The notes under the pieces are model-generated. The model was not told the DNA's origin. It saw nothing but the letters and a program-made list of their open reading frames with translations, and did not search any database. DNA of 64,000 nt. Source: Sedimentitalea sp039941015. GTDB lineage: Bacteria; Pseudomonadota; Alphaproteobacteria; Rhodobacterales; Rhodobacteraceae. Below are positions 8,103-17,545 of this stretch, one piece after another. The stretch lies in assembly GCF_039941015.1 (NCBI RefSeq), contig NZ_JBDVFI010000086.1; one strand, written 5' to 3'. Position 1 is the stretch's first letter; each line of letters starts with the position of its first letter. A program made the position numbers and the translations under genes.

Positions 8103-10747
8103 GCAGCGCGCGACCCGGTGAGTGAGGCGAGAATCTGGCCAAGGCGCAGGTTCTGCTCGATGTTGATTTCTCCACCGACACCATCCTTGGCATTGGCAAG
8201 CGCCACCGCATCCAGTGCAAACACCCAATCGGTCCACATTTGCTCGGCCGTGGCCCTTGGTGTCGCGGGAAGGTCGTCAACGCTATCAGCAGCTGGTGGT
8301 GCGCTGAATATCGCGCGGCTTTCGCCATCAGGCGTCTGGACTTGCGGGCGATCCGGTTCAGGCACATCCAGCATACCCAGCGTTGATACAAAGCGATTGA
8401 TGCTCTCCGCGCTCAGGATCGAGGCAGGTTGCGCCTGTTTTTCGACCGTCAGCCCGAAATTGATTTCCCGGAGCCCATCCGCCGCCGACCGTCCCAGCCC
8501 AATGCGCCGTGCGGCATGAATCAATTCTGCAACCAGATCGCCTGCGGTCACGTCGCCCAGCCCGTATGCCTTGCGGCGCGCACGGTCATCCCGAAGCTGT
8601 TTCATCCGGTCAATCCAAAGCTCGATCGCGGTTTCGGATTGAAACTGTTCCAGCGTCATGGTGCGCACATTCGATTGATCATTCTCTGCGGCGCCAGCAT
8701 TCGGTGCCGGGCGCGCGGGTCTGCCGGGTCGCTGCAGAACAGGTGTCTCTGCGATTTCAGGACGGCTGCCCCCACCCGCCGCGCTCACCGCGCTGGTGAT
8801 CCGGACAGAGCTTGGAACCCGTGCAATGCGACCTTCGATCTCGTCCTGATCGACCATCAGCGCCGCCAGTACCGCGCCAAAGCGATGCCGCGCCAGCGCG
8901 TCTTCGAGATCGTCAATGATCCGGCTCACTATTTGCTTCTTTTCGTCAATACGCGTTTCCACGTCATCAGCCACGTGAAACGGGTTGATCGCCTGCCTGA
9001 GTTCCTGCCGGGCCTGATCCAGCTGCGTGGCGATCTGGCGCAACTTACTGTCAGGTTTACACACCTTTTCGAGCGCCGAAATCAGATAGCTGACGCCGCC
9101 ATCATTCAACGACAACGCCGCATCCCATGCGGCAGGCGGATCGGCAAAATGCCGTGTCACCGACGGGGCAGCCAGACAGCCGGAACGCAGTTCCGAGATA
9201 CGGGATTGCTTTTCAGGTCGAACGCGGGTTTCACGCTTGCTGGCGTCATACTCCATCAACCCGTCGACATAGTAGTTCGGATTGCGGAGCCAGAAACAGT
9301 TGGAAAACGCCTGATCCGGTGTCCATTCCCCGACCCAATTGTCACTGCCGCGCCCGAATTTCTCCAAGAGCGAGGCCGCCATGCGCCGTTCAAACCGGGT
9401 CTCGTCCCCCCCTTCGGCGGCGGAGTCGCCAAGATGCTTGTCAAATTTGGTCAGCACCACAAACAGCACGCAATCCGTCTGCGCCCGCAGTTGGGGTGTC
9501 GCCCCATGCGTCGTGCCGATCCAGTTCTGAACGAGTCCCGGCAAGTCGACGGTTTCCATATTGCTGTCCGGAACACAAAGCAGCATCGAGGTAATTTCCT
9601 GATTTTGCACATATCTGTCAAACAGATAGGCAACTTTTCCGCGCAACAGAAGCTCGGGCAGGATTTGCTCGGCACCACCAGTGAACGCTTTGCTCAGGTG
9701 CTGCTCAAACCGGTTTCTGGCACCGGGAAAGTCCAGCAAATCCGTTTCAGAAAACATCGTCGAAGGCAGCGATTGCATCGGCAATACCAACTCTGCCGCC
9801 AGACCGCACACCACCGATCGGGGCAGTGTCACCGCAGAGTGCCCTTGCGCGATCACAGACAGCGGCGCACCGTCGGCACTTCCCGACAGCGTCTTGACAT
9901 CGATAATCGAAGTGTCACGCGGCACCAAAGCATCAAGCCCGGCATATACCTCTTCGGCGTGTCCAAGCTGTGCCAAAGCATCAGCCAAACGGATATAGAG
10001 ATCGGAAAACGCCTGATGCCCGCCCCAAAGTGGTGCAAGGAACGCGGCCCGGTCCGCAATGCTCAAGTTCGGCGCAATTGTCGCTGCCTCTTCCCAGAAT
10101 GGCCGCAGCGCCACGGCATAGGCCTCGCGGCCAAAGGCAGCTTCGACATATTCCCCGATTTCGTAGACATCGTCGCCGACCATCCCGGCGCGCGCACCTG
10201 CGGCACGGGCCTTGAAGGCATCCAGATGTGTGGCAATTTCTGCCGGTTCGAGGCTGAGTTCCGATCGGTCGCCATCCATAAAGAAACTGTTAAGCAACGT
10301 GCGCACGATGTCCGCCTCGCTGAGCAAGGTCAGCCGCACCGGGTATCCGTCGGGCGTAGGCGCGCGATCCATGGTGAACCGGGTGACCAGCCCGGTGCTT
10401 TCGCCCTCGCCCTCGGGATTGATTTCGCGGATATAGTCGAGTGTCCCGCCCGGCCCGTCAAAATCGGCGACCAGCGGCCCACCTTCGGGGCGTGCCAGAA
10501 CCGAGACCAGAAACGACTTGCCAGCCTGACTCGGACCAAAGACGCTGACCGACATGCGCGTCTGGGCAGCACGGGCCAAGCGTCGCGCACGGCGCGCGTT
10601 GCGACGCATCATCTGGACCAGTGACTTGGTCTCGGCTCCGACCAGTTCCGCATTCTCCGGGTCTTCGACCCACGCCTGCGCCTGCGCGGTCAACTCGGCA
10701 AATTCAGCGCATTCCCCGGCTAGTTTCTGTTGGTGTTCTGCGGTCAT
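8099..10747 (-). CDS. srfC: SrfC-family dynamin-like P-loop protein
   Basis: This 882-residue protein matches the SrfC 'virulence factor' family in size, order after srfB and motifs. A P-loop GPSQAGKS lies at 71-78, a threonine switch in STGLVTRF near 118, a DFPG motif at 339-342 and TKFD at 433-436, together a large GTPase pattern like dynamins. The first residues are helical, as is the C-terminal third. The start at 10747 follows a good Shine-Dalgarno GAGG nine bases upstream, 13 bases after the srfB stop; the longer upstream reading lies inside srfB. SrfC proteins are presumed cytoplasmic, but their reaction is not established. Confidence 0.85.
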   Translation of the reverse strand: MTAEHQQKLAGECAEFAELTAQAQAWVEDPENAELVGAETKSLVQMMRRNARRARRLARAAQTRMSVSVFGPSQAGKSFLVSVLARPEGGPLVADFDGPGGTLDYIREINPEGEGESTGLVTRFTMDRAPTPDGYPVRLTLLSEADIVRTLLNSFFMDGDRSELSLEPAEIATHLDAFKARAAGARAGMVGDDVYEIGEYVEAAFGREAYAVALRPFWEEAATIAPNLSIADRAAFLAPLWGGHQAFSDLYIRLADALAQLGHAEEVYAGLDALVPRDTSIIDVKTLSGSADGAPLSVIAQGHSAVTLPRSVVCGLAAELVLPMQSLPSTMFSETDLLDFPGARNRFEQHLSKAFTGGAEQILPELLLRGKVAYLFDRYVQNQEITSMLLCVPDSNMETVDLPGLVQNWIGTTHGATPQLRAQTDCVLFVVLTKFDKHLGDSAAEGGDETRFERRMAASLLEKFGRGSDNWVGEWTPDQAFSNCFWLRNPNYYVDGLMEYDASKRETRVRPEKQSRISELRSGCLAAPSVTRHFADPPAAWDAALSLNDGGVSYLISALEKVCKPDSKLRQIATQLDQARQELRQAINPFHVADDVETRIDEKKQIVSRIIDDLEDALARHRFGAVLAALMVDQDEIEGRIARVPSSVRITSAVSAAGGGSRPEIAETPVLQRPGRPARPAPNAGAAENDQSNVRTMTLEQFQSETAIELWIDRMKQLRDDRARRKAYGLGDVTAGDLVAELIHAARRIGLGRSAADGLREINFGLTVEKQAQPASILSAESINRFVSTLGMLDVPEPDRPQVQTPDGESRAIFSAPPAADSVDDLPATPRATAEQMWTDWVFALDAVALANAKDGVGGEINIEQNLRLGQILASLTGSRAA

Positions 10748-10760
10748 ACTCGTCAGCCTC

Positions 10761-13700
10761 TTACAACCGGAACAGGCCGGTATCGATCCAGTAGTCATCC
10801 TGGAACCCAAGCGTGTGAAGCCGCAACTCGACTTCGCCCACCTTCATGCCGGTGCCTTCATTGTCTTCAAGTTCAGTCACCACAAACGCCTCGCGCATCG
10901 CCTCGCGGCGCAGCGCGGTTTCGCTGGTCTCGCGGTCAGGATCCTCGTCAAATTCGCTCCGCTCAAAGGTCACGGCCAAGGGCGCGCGCGATTGTGCGGA
11001 TTGGTTTGCAAAATCAAGTCGGTACAGTGGCGTCGTCGTCCAACGTTCCAGCGGAAGCTGCCGCGATCCAAGATAAATCGGCGTATACATGGTGATCCGC
11101 GCCATCAGGTCGCTTTCGGTTTTGCGCGCATCCAGATCGACATCAGCAAACAGCACCCGTTCGGCCATGATCTGCCCGGATGTGTCCATCTCGCCGATAT
11201 AGCGCGCGGTCGATTGCATTCGGAAAGCACTGGTCGTGACTTTGAAATTCGGAATACGTCCATCACTGAGCGCGATCAGCATGCCACCCACCGCGACCGT
11301 CGATTTCGGATCACCGATGCGTTGTGTGACCGGATCACGGAACGGATACCAACGCCCAGTCTTGTAATCATGCATGGAAATCAATCGTTTCGGCGACACC
11401 ACCAGCATCTCTTCGAGGATAGCGCGCACTGCCGGGAGCCGCGAGGGTCGTCCGGTCAACAGCACCACGTCCACACCAAGATGGGCAATCACCTCTGCCA
11501 GATTGCTCAGCGCCTTTTGAAACACCTCGCGCGCGATGGCATCCACATCTTCGCGGCTGAAGGTCAGTTGCACATTGGCCAGACGAAAATCGGTGGCCCC
11601 CAGATCCCGCGCCGCATCCTCAATATAGGCAATGAGGGCAACCGGCATATGCAGGTCGTCCTCTGCGATCTCATCAAGTGGCAACACGTCGCGAACGCCG
11701 AGCGCCAGTGGTTCGAATTCGACCGCCGTTTCGCACGTTTTGAGGATTGCCACCGCAAGCGGCATCAGCGCGCGCAGGGCAAACTGGCGGCGCTTCTGCA
11801 CGCTCTGCTGGTCCATCCCGCCAATATCGCCTGCGAACAGTTCGCGCAGCTTTTCCCCGACGAACCGCCCGCCTGCCTGCTCGATGGCCTGTTGCAGACC
11901 GGGGAGAATGATCGCTGCGATGACCCGTTGCAGCATGTCATCGCCTGCGACGCGAAACCCTTCGCGAAAGGTCTGGCGCGGATGCAGAACCCGCCCCGCT
12001 TCGCCCCAATAGGTCGTGACCATCAAGTCGGTTGTGCCGCCGCCGATATCGATACAGGCCAGCCGCAGAGAAGGCGCCGCCGCCTGCCCCGGTTCCTGCG
12101 GACGCGGTGTCCCTTTCAGTTTGAGGAACCGATCAATGCGGCCATCGAATTTCTGTGTCAGCTCGGAATAGAGATAGACCATCTGCGTCGCGCTGGCCTC
12201 GTCCCATTCGACGATCAGTTCCGGCATCCGGCTGATCGAGCTGTCGCTGTCGCGCAGCCCCATCATCGCCCAGACCAGCGCCAGTGCGCCTTTGGCCTTG
12301 GACCGTATGATTGCCTGTTCCTGCGCCGTCGTCGCGGTGGGCAAGGTCAGAATGATCCGGTCAAGCCTGCGTGGGAGCTCAGACTGCGGACGCCGCGCAC
12401 GGTTGGCCGGTGCGTTCACCTGGATCAGCGCATGGGAGATGATTTCCGCCAACATGAACCCGAATAACGACGCGCGAGAGAACCGGGGGCGAATTGCCGG
12501 GGTCTTTGGCGTTTTGCCACGCGGACGCAGACGCGCCTTTTCATCTGCCTCGATCTGCTCGAGCACATCGCCGGCCTCGTTCAAATGGCGCATGGCGGCG
12601 CGCAATCCCTTGGGCAGATTGTTGGGATCGGAATGATGATGAAAGCGCCAGTCCTGCAAGACAGGCTTGTCATCCCAGAGATACCGCTTGGGGCTTGAGA
12701 GGCCGGATGCGGTCTCGGTGCCTTCCTCTCCCGCCACCAGCCGCAGGGCCTCGGGGCCCATACGAACAAAACTCGGCCAGAGAAAAGCATTGCGCCGCCC
12801 CGAACGGCTGGCATAGCGCTCGTCGCCCATGCGATGCTCGGCGAATTCAACCCGGCTTTCGAACAGGCCCGAATAATGGAATTCCGGTCGCGACAGATCG
12901 CGCACCTCAAGCGGAAAGGACCGCGCCAGATCAAGCCGGGATTCCCCGGGAAACCTTTCGATCAGGATGCCGCAAGTGCGCGAATTGCCCACATCCAGCA
13001 CCAGTTCGACCTCAACCGGGGCGGTGCTGTCATAGGCGCTGACGGTGTTAGCAAAGCGCAGTTTCGGAATGCGTACAGCGTGGTCAATCAGGCGCAGATA
13101 GGCCAGATATCGCGCCCAGTGTTCGAATTTGTGCGGCAGGTCGTCATGCGTGATCCGGCGCCCTGGACGTTCTGCGCGCTTGTAGGACATGAACAGATCA
13201 TCGAGCCAGTCTGAGACCCATTTCTGCAAATCCAGCATTTGCCCGTCACTCGCCGGGTCAAGCCGCCGCAGGAACCAATCCATCCGCGCAGGGTCCGCAA
13301 CAAATCGAAAGTCTCGTGATTTCTCGGCATCGCTGCGCTCGGGCGCCAGATACTGAAAGCTCTGATCGCCATCCATCAGCGCCGTATCAAGCGCGAGCTG
13401 CACGCGATGTGTATCGCCGGTCATCGGGTCCGGTTCGCCCAGCTCAACCGTCCGCATCCTAGCCCAGCTTGAGGGGCCGGGATCGAACCGTTCTTCACCC
13501 CCTGCCCCACGGTCGGTTTTGACCCGCAGGACCGGCACAGGAATCCACTTTGACAGGAAGGGCTCCAACGCGGCGACGGATCGCACCGAATATTCGTCAT
13601 CTTCCGGTGTCGCGGCCTCTTCCACCACAACGTCGCTTTCGGCGTCACCGGTCAGCGGCAGTAACGCCCATTCCTCGGCAGCGTCAGTTCCACCAACCAC

Positions 13701-13841
13701 CCGTTCAACAAACCGCGCATTGCGCAGTTCGATCTTGTCCATGCGAAAACCGAAATCGAGGATCTGCGTACCCGAATACGGAACAAGGCTCACCTCGTCC
13801 CGCCACTCGACCAACTGCGCCAGGTGTTGAGATTGCTGCAT
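10761..13841 (-). CDS. srfB: SrfB-family Hsp70/actin-fold ATPase
   Basis: The 1026-residue protein matches SrfB. The N-terminus carries the family's LVPYSGTQILDFGF segment. The three ASKHA nucleotide motifs are visible: phosphate-1 DVGNSRT near 283, phosphate-2 DIGGGTTD near 598 and adenosine-type LLTGRPSRLP near 794. This predicts a cytoplasmic actin/Hsp70-like ATPase with a long insertion between the phosphate motifs. The start at 13841 has GAGG nine bases upstream and sits 5 bases past the previous stop; starting at 13877 would overlap the previous gene. The srfA-like, srfB, srfC order matches enterobacteria. Its substrate is unknown. Confidence 0.9.
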   Translation of the reverse strand: MQQSQHLAQLVEWRDEVSLVPYSGTQILDFGFRMDKIELRNARFVERVVGGTDAAEEWALLPLTGDAESDVVVEEAATPEDDEYSVRSVAALEPFLSKWIPVPVLRVKTDRGAGGEERFDPGPSSWARMRTVELGEPDPMTGDTHRVQLALDTALMDGDQSFQYLAPERSDAEKSRDFRFVADPARMDWFLRRLDPASDGQMLDLQKWVSDWLDDLFMSYKRAERPGRRITHDDLPHKFEHWARYLAYLRLIDHAVRIPKLRFANTVSAYDSTAPVEVELVLDVGNSRTCGILIERFPGESRLDLARSFPLEVRDLSRPEFHYSGLFESRVEFAEHRMGDERYASRSGRRNAFLWPSFVRMGPEALRLVAGEEGTETASGLSSPKRYLWDDKPVLQDWRFHHHSDPNNLPKGLRAAMRHLNEAGDVLEQIEADEKARLRPRGKTPKTPAIRPRFSRASLFGFMLAEIISHALIQVNAPANRARRPQSELPRRLDRIILTLPTATTAQEQAIIRSKAKGALALVWAMMGLRDSDSSISRMPELIVEWDEASATQMVYLYSELTQKFDGRIDRFLKLKGTPRPQEPGQAAAPSLRLACIDIGGGTTDLMVTTYWGEAGRVLHPRQTFREGFRVAGDDMLQRVIAAIILPGLQQAIEQAGGRFVGEKLRELFAGDIGGMDQQSVQKRRQFALRALMPLAVAILKTCETAVEFEPLALGVRDVLPLDEIAEDDLHMPVALIAYIEDAARDLGATDFRLANVQLTFSREDVDAIAREVFQKALSNLAEVIAHLGVDVVLLTGRPSRLPAVRAILEEMLVVSPKRLISMHDYKTGRWYPFRDPVTQRIGDPKSTVAVGGMLIALSDGRIPNFKVTTSAFRMQSTARYIGEMDTSGQIMAERVLFADVDLDARKTESDLMARITMYTPIYLGSRQLPLERWTTTPLYRLDFANQSAQSRAPLAVTFERSEFDEDPDRETSETALRREAMREAFVVTELEDNEGTGMKVGEVELRLHTLGFQDDYWIDTGLFRL

Positions 13842-13846
13842 CCTGC

Positions 13847-15130
13847 CTACCTCGAAATACTTATGTTTAACGACCACTCGGGGGCCTTGTCACTGACTGT
13901 ACCAGAATATGTCAGGTTTCGGCCATCCCGCCGTAACACATGCAGAGTCACAGGCTTTTCACCTTCGCCTCGGTTGCTCTTGAGACGAACCTTGACCTTG
14001 TAGAGCCCCGGTGTGGCCTGATCAAACACGATGTTCTCAACCGGATCCTCGATGGCGTCCGCCCGCGTCACATTTGCGTCCAGATCAAGTGTGCCGTCGC
14101 AATCCCCACGGTTGGCATAGGAGATCGTCTGCCCCGAAGGACAGGTCACCGCCAGATCAATGTCATCCAGCGTGTTCCAGGACAGTGCGAAATTCAGTTC
14201 GGACAGTCGCGCCCCACGTTCGTCGAGATCTCGAATGACATCCTTGCTGTCCCGTTCAGTCTCGTCTTGCGGGTCGGGGGCTGGCGTCGGCTCAGGCGTT
14301 TCCACCTCGGGTGCTTCGGTTGCCGGGGACGAATCCGGCGGGGCGGGCAAGACTGGGATCGTCGGCTGGCAGGCTCGATCCAACAAGGCGATTTCATGCT
14401 CAAGCGCAGCGATCTCGGCTTCCAGAACCTGCCGTTCGACCGGAATTGCGGAAACCTCGGGCGCGGGTTCCGGGCAAAAGAACAAACGTCCACCGTTCAG
14501 CCCACAAGGTGCAATCATCAGGTACAGAATATAGACCAGCATCGCCGCAAGCAGCAGCCACCCGAGCAACAAGAGCCACCACCAAGCCACGGATCGAGGC
14601 GGGTGATCATGGACCACGGCACCCTCTGGCACGAGCGGTTGAGGACGGGGTATCATCGCAGTCAGGATGCCGCGCACGGATTGACGTTCCGCACCAAGCC
14701 ACGCCCAATGCACCAACACCGGCTGAACCGAACCGTCGGGTTGACTTACCGCGTAAATCATCGACTCCGCCGGGATTTCGATAGCATTGTTCAACGCTTC
14801 GGCGAGACGTTGATCCTGCACATCCGCGCTTTCCGCCAATCCTGCTGCGTCGCTGCGGATATCGGCGATCAGCTCGCCCAGACGGGCGCGCAGATCGGCG
14901 GCGGCATCCGCGTCCAGATCGCCAAGCGGCACCGCCGTTCCTTTGACCGGAGCATACCAATCTATCATGTCGCCATGCTCGGTCGCCACAGGTTCTGCAA
15001 ACAGGTTGGCGTGCTCCGGCGACAGTCGGCTGCGCACGGTATCACTCACCAGTTCATAGGACCGCTGCGCTGCAGCCCCCAATGGTTGCAGCCCTTCCGA
15101 GGACGTTGTGGCGAGCAGCGTTTCGAACAT
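13847..15130 (-). CDS. SrfA-like membrane protein with DUF2135-type periplasmic domain
   Basis: The 427-residue protein has an N-terminal cytoplasmic domain (1-165) with LFAEP (43-47) and DWYAP (57-61), ending with PVLVHWAWL; I believe this is the SrfA N-terminal domain. One span (about 180-206) follows, then PCGL, FC and a short coiled coil ending in a cysteine near 254. After a Pro/Thr/Glu-rich linker comes a beta domain (about 310-427) with DDIDLAVTCPSG, similar to DUF2135/YfaP domains. The start at 15130 lies 7 bases after the protease gene stop. Its N-domain and juxtamembrane cysteines recur in the two genes upstream. Confidence 0.75.
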   Translation of the reverse strand: MFETLLATTSSEGLQPLGAAAQRSYELVSDTVRSRLSPEHANLFAEPVATEHGDMIDWYAPVKGTAVPLGDLDADAAADLRARLGELIADIRSDAAGLAESADVQDQRLAEALNNAIEIPAESMIYAVSQPDGSVQPVLVHWAWLGAERQSVRGILTAMIPRPQPLVPEGAVVHDHPPRSVAWWWLLLLGWLLLAAMLVYILYLMIAPCGLNGGRLFFCPEPAPEVSAIPVERQVLEAEIAALEHEIALLDRACQPTIPVLPAPPDSSPATEAPEVETPEPTPAPDPQDETERDSKDVIRDLDERGARLSELNFALSWNTLDDIDLAVTCPSGQTISYANRGDCDGTLDLDANVTRADAIEDPVENIVFDQATPGLYKVKVRLKSNRGEGEKPVTLHVLRRDGRNLTYSGTVSDKAPEWSLNISISR

Positions 15131-15137
15131 GCCCGGC

Positions 15138-16838
15138 CTACTCCGCCTCAGCCTTGCGAGCACCGGCCTCTGCCCTCTGGACAACCGGCGAACAGGCGGC
15201 GCTATCGACCGTTGGCGCGGCTGTGGTCCCTTGCAGGAACGCCATCATGTCCGCAGTGGTCAACGCAAATCCACGATTTTGCAGCCGCCCCGCACGAACG
15301 AATGTGTTCACCCCGACCAGCCGCCCGCACATGTCTACCAGTGGCCCTCCGGAGTTGCCGCTCGACAACGCTGCAGAGTGCATCAGCACATGCGTCTGAG
15401 AACCGATTTGCTGTTCGGTATTGACGATCCCCTCGGTCACGGTCAGCCCCGGCACGGCCTCAAGATCTCCGGCCTTGAGCGCCGCAAAGTTGATATCGCT
15501 CGCCAGCACATCGCCGGGATACCCCGCCGCAACCACGTTGCTCAGCTTGAGCGAACTTTGCGGAACATGAACCTGAAACGCCGACACGCCAGTATCGGCA
15601 ATCTGTAAGAGCGCAAAATCTCCTCCGGTCTCCATCAATGGACCTTGGCTCTTAACCACGGTGGCGACCTGCGGTGTTTCGAGACTGCCGCCGGTCACGA
15701 GGATCTGCCCTCCTGCCGTCATCGCAGCCGCAACTACATGTTGGTTAGTCATGATAAGGTCAGGCCCGATGACAAACCCGGATCCTGTCGCGCCCTTGCC
15801 GTTTCCGGCGCTGGCGAGCACCAGAACCGTGCGCGCTTCGATTACCGCAAGCAAGTCGGTCGCAGCCTCCGGATCGGTCGCATCCGGTATCACCACCCGC
15901 GCCGAGCTGCTGGGCAACAGGGCGTCGGGCGCGATGCTCGCCCGGCTCTCGGGTTGGACACCAAGCGCCGGCGGGGTCAGCCCTTCGGGAGTTAGACCAT
16001 CGGGCAACACCAGCATTCCATCCGCCCGGCACATCGCCCCCTCCAACGCGGTTGCAAGCGTCTCGCGACGCTCCCGCAAGCTGTCATTGAGTTCGCGTGC
16101 CGCGCGCAATGTCGCTTCTTCGGTTATGGCTGGCGGTTCGGCTGCATGAAACAGGCGCGAACCCGGCATGAGAAGCCAGGCAAGAAAACCACCGGCCAAC
16201 AGCAACAGGATCAAAAGTGGAATCCACGCCAGTCGCGTGATCCGGCGCTGGACAGGCACGTCAGCGACCACAGGTGCCGCTGCCGCAACCGGCGCGACCG
16301 GTGGCGCGGCGACCGGAGCAGGTTTGGGTGTTTTTCCAGTCGTTGGGGTCAATGTCAGATAGCGGCCCAAAGTCCCTGCAAAATGCTCCGGTCGGCTTGA
16401 TACATTGGCACCATGGCAATCCGGCATCAGGCCCCAGTTGATAATCATCGGACGGTCACCGACCATCACGACATCATCGCGTCCATAGGTGCTGAGCGCG
16501 CCCAGTGCGAGATCCGCGTTTTGAGGTTCTTCGGCCAGAGCTCGCAAGGGGCGCAGATGGTCTGCGAGATAGGCCTCGGCGCGATCGCGTTCTGCTGGGG
16601 AAAGGCTTGAGAGCGCTCGCGGTTCCGCGGTCGTTTCCGCATACCATGCGACAGTCGGGGGAGCGGCGTCATTTCCATGGCTGATCAGTGGCTCGGCAAA
16701 CAGTGCCGCCACTTCTGGCCCGGCCCGTTCGTTCAGCAAGGCCTGCAAGGCATCGTATCGTTCCAGAACCGGCGTTCCGCCCGCCTCGACAAAATCTTGT
16801 GGCGCCACGCGCGTCTTGGACAGAAAGTGGTCGGCCAT
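15138..16838 (-). CDS. SrfA-like N-domain joined to a periplasmic trypsin-like serine protease
   Basis: The 566-residue protein begins with the same domain as the next gene (LFAEP 46-50, AWYAE near 65, MIINWGLM). A Pro/Ala/Val linker and one membrane span (about 202-223) follow, then a helical stretch with one cysteine and a periplasmic trypsin-like domain (about 340-550). The catalytic triad is complete: His367 in TNQHVV, Asp407 in GGDFAL and Ser496 in GNSGGP. It resembles HtrA proteases but no PDZ domain is visible. It starts 5 bases after the upstream gene stop. The protease is probably the output of the complex; its target is unknown. Confidence 0.8.
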   Translation of the reverse strand: MADHFLSKTRVAPQDFVEAGGTPVLERYDALQALLNERAGPEVAALFAEPLISHGNDAAPPTVAWYAETTAEPRALSSLSPAERDRAEAYLADHLRPLRALAEEPQNADLALGALSTYGRDDVVMVGDRPMIINWGLMPDCHGANVSSRPEHFAGTLGRYLTLTPTTGKTPKPAPVAAPPVAPVAAAAPVVADVPVQRRITRLAWIPLLILLLLAGGFLAWLLMPGSRLFHAAEPPAITEEATLRAARELNDSLRERRETLATALEGAMCRADGMLVLPDGLTPEGLTPPALGVQPESRASIAPDALLPSSSARVVIPDATDPEAATDLLAVIEARTVLVLASAGNGKGATGSGFVIGPDLIMTNQHVVAAAMTAGGQILVTGGSLETPQVATVVKSQGPLMETGGDFALLQIADTGVSAFQVHVPQSSLKLSNVVAAGYPGDVLASDINFAALKAGDLEAVPGLTVTEGIVNTEQQIGSQTHVLMHSAALSSGNSGGPLVDMCGRLVGVNTFVRAGRLQNRGFALTTADMMAFLQGTTAAPTVDSAACSPVVQRAEAGARKAEAE

Positions 16839-16843
16839 CGCTG

Positions 16844-17545
16844 TTATCTCCCGGCCCGGCGCAGGGTCGCTGCGCCGCGTCCATTGGTTTCAGGTTGGTG
16901 CGTATCGCAATTCGCGTTGCCGCGTGCGTCCAGCTTGCAGCTAACGTCCCGGCGAAAAATCGATGAACCATCGCTGCATTGCAGGTTTCCCGGTTCGCGC
17001 ATGGTTAATGTCCCGTTTCCGCGCATGCGGCCAGACAACTGCCCTTCGCATCGCACGCCGTTGGTCGAGCGCATGATCTCTGTTCCATTTCCATTCTTGT
17101 CAAAACAGATGCGCCAGTATTTGAACCGGGTAATGCGGCGTGTGTTGATGTCGCGCACGGCATAGTCGGACGACAATTGCCAGCACCCTTCCATCACCGA
17201 GATATCGTTCTTGTCGAATGCATCCGGAGCCAACCCGCTCGGCGTCGCGGGCTTGGCCGGTGGCTTGGGTGGCGGAGGCGGAGGGGGTGGTGCAGGCGGT
17301 TCAGCCTTGCAGACCAGCCCGCCAAGTTTCTGCTCCAATGCGCCGATCCGAATGGCAAGATCGTCGTTGGCGCGATCTACCAGCGCCAAGTCCGCGCGCG
17401 TCTGCAGTTTTTCGTCAGAGTCACAAAAGCTGATGGTTGTCCCGGTGAATGGCAGTCGCAGGCCGCAAGATTGCAGCAGCAGATAGACAGACGCCCCGAT
17501 CACTATGACCAACGCAATCGCCAGAAGGGTTACGGCAAGTCGCAT
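16844..17545 (-). CDS. One-span protein with cysteine-rich periplasmic domain, SrfA C-terminal-like
   Basis: This is the first gene of the srf-like operon (233 residues). An N-terminal anchor (about 4-24) is followed by SCGL, then FC (40-41), a helix rich in Asp/Leu, Cys79 and a run of eight prolines. The C-terminal domain (about 115-233) contains EGCWQLSSD, KYWRICFD and six or more cysteines with conserved glycine turns. The juxtamembrane cysteine pattern matches the two SrfA-like proteins downstream, and the C-terminal domain recalls, from memory, the C-terminal part of enterobacterial SrfA. The start at 17545 was chosen because the span begins there; the 19 upstream codons are not signal-like. 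Confidence 0.65.
   Translation of the reverse strand: MRLAVTLLAIALVIVIGASVYLLLQSCGLRLPFTGTTISFCDSDEKLQTRADLALVDRANDDLAIRIGALEQKLGGLVCKAEPPAPPPPPPPPKPPAKPATPSGLAPDAFDKNDISVMEGCWQLSSDYAVRDINTRRITRFKYWRICFDKNGNGTEIMRSTNGVRCEGQLSGRMRGNGTLTMREPGNLQCSDGSSIFRRDVSCKLDARGNANCDTHQPETNGRGAATLRRAGR

Noticed and set aside
8429..10624. 731-codon open frame on the plus strand
   Set aside because: It lies entirely antisense to srfC, is rich in Arg/His/Gln with no domain, and reflects the GC-rich codon pattern of the real gene.
10554..12467. 637-codon open frame on the plus strand
   Set aside because: Antisense to srfB, whose ATPase motifs prove the coding strand; no recognisable protein.
13940..15424. 494-codon plus-strand frame
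   Set aside because: Antisense to the SrfA-like and protease genes; composition is that of a shadow frame.
15138..16838. Serine/threonine kinase domain in the N-terminal part of the protease protein
   Set aside because: No glycine loop, HRD or DFG motif; the region instead matches its SrfA-like paralogue.
1679..17545. A complete type VI secretion system
   Set aside because: No sheath, tube, baseplate, ClpV, kinase or Fha genes are present; only the sensor-like module is seen.
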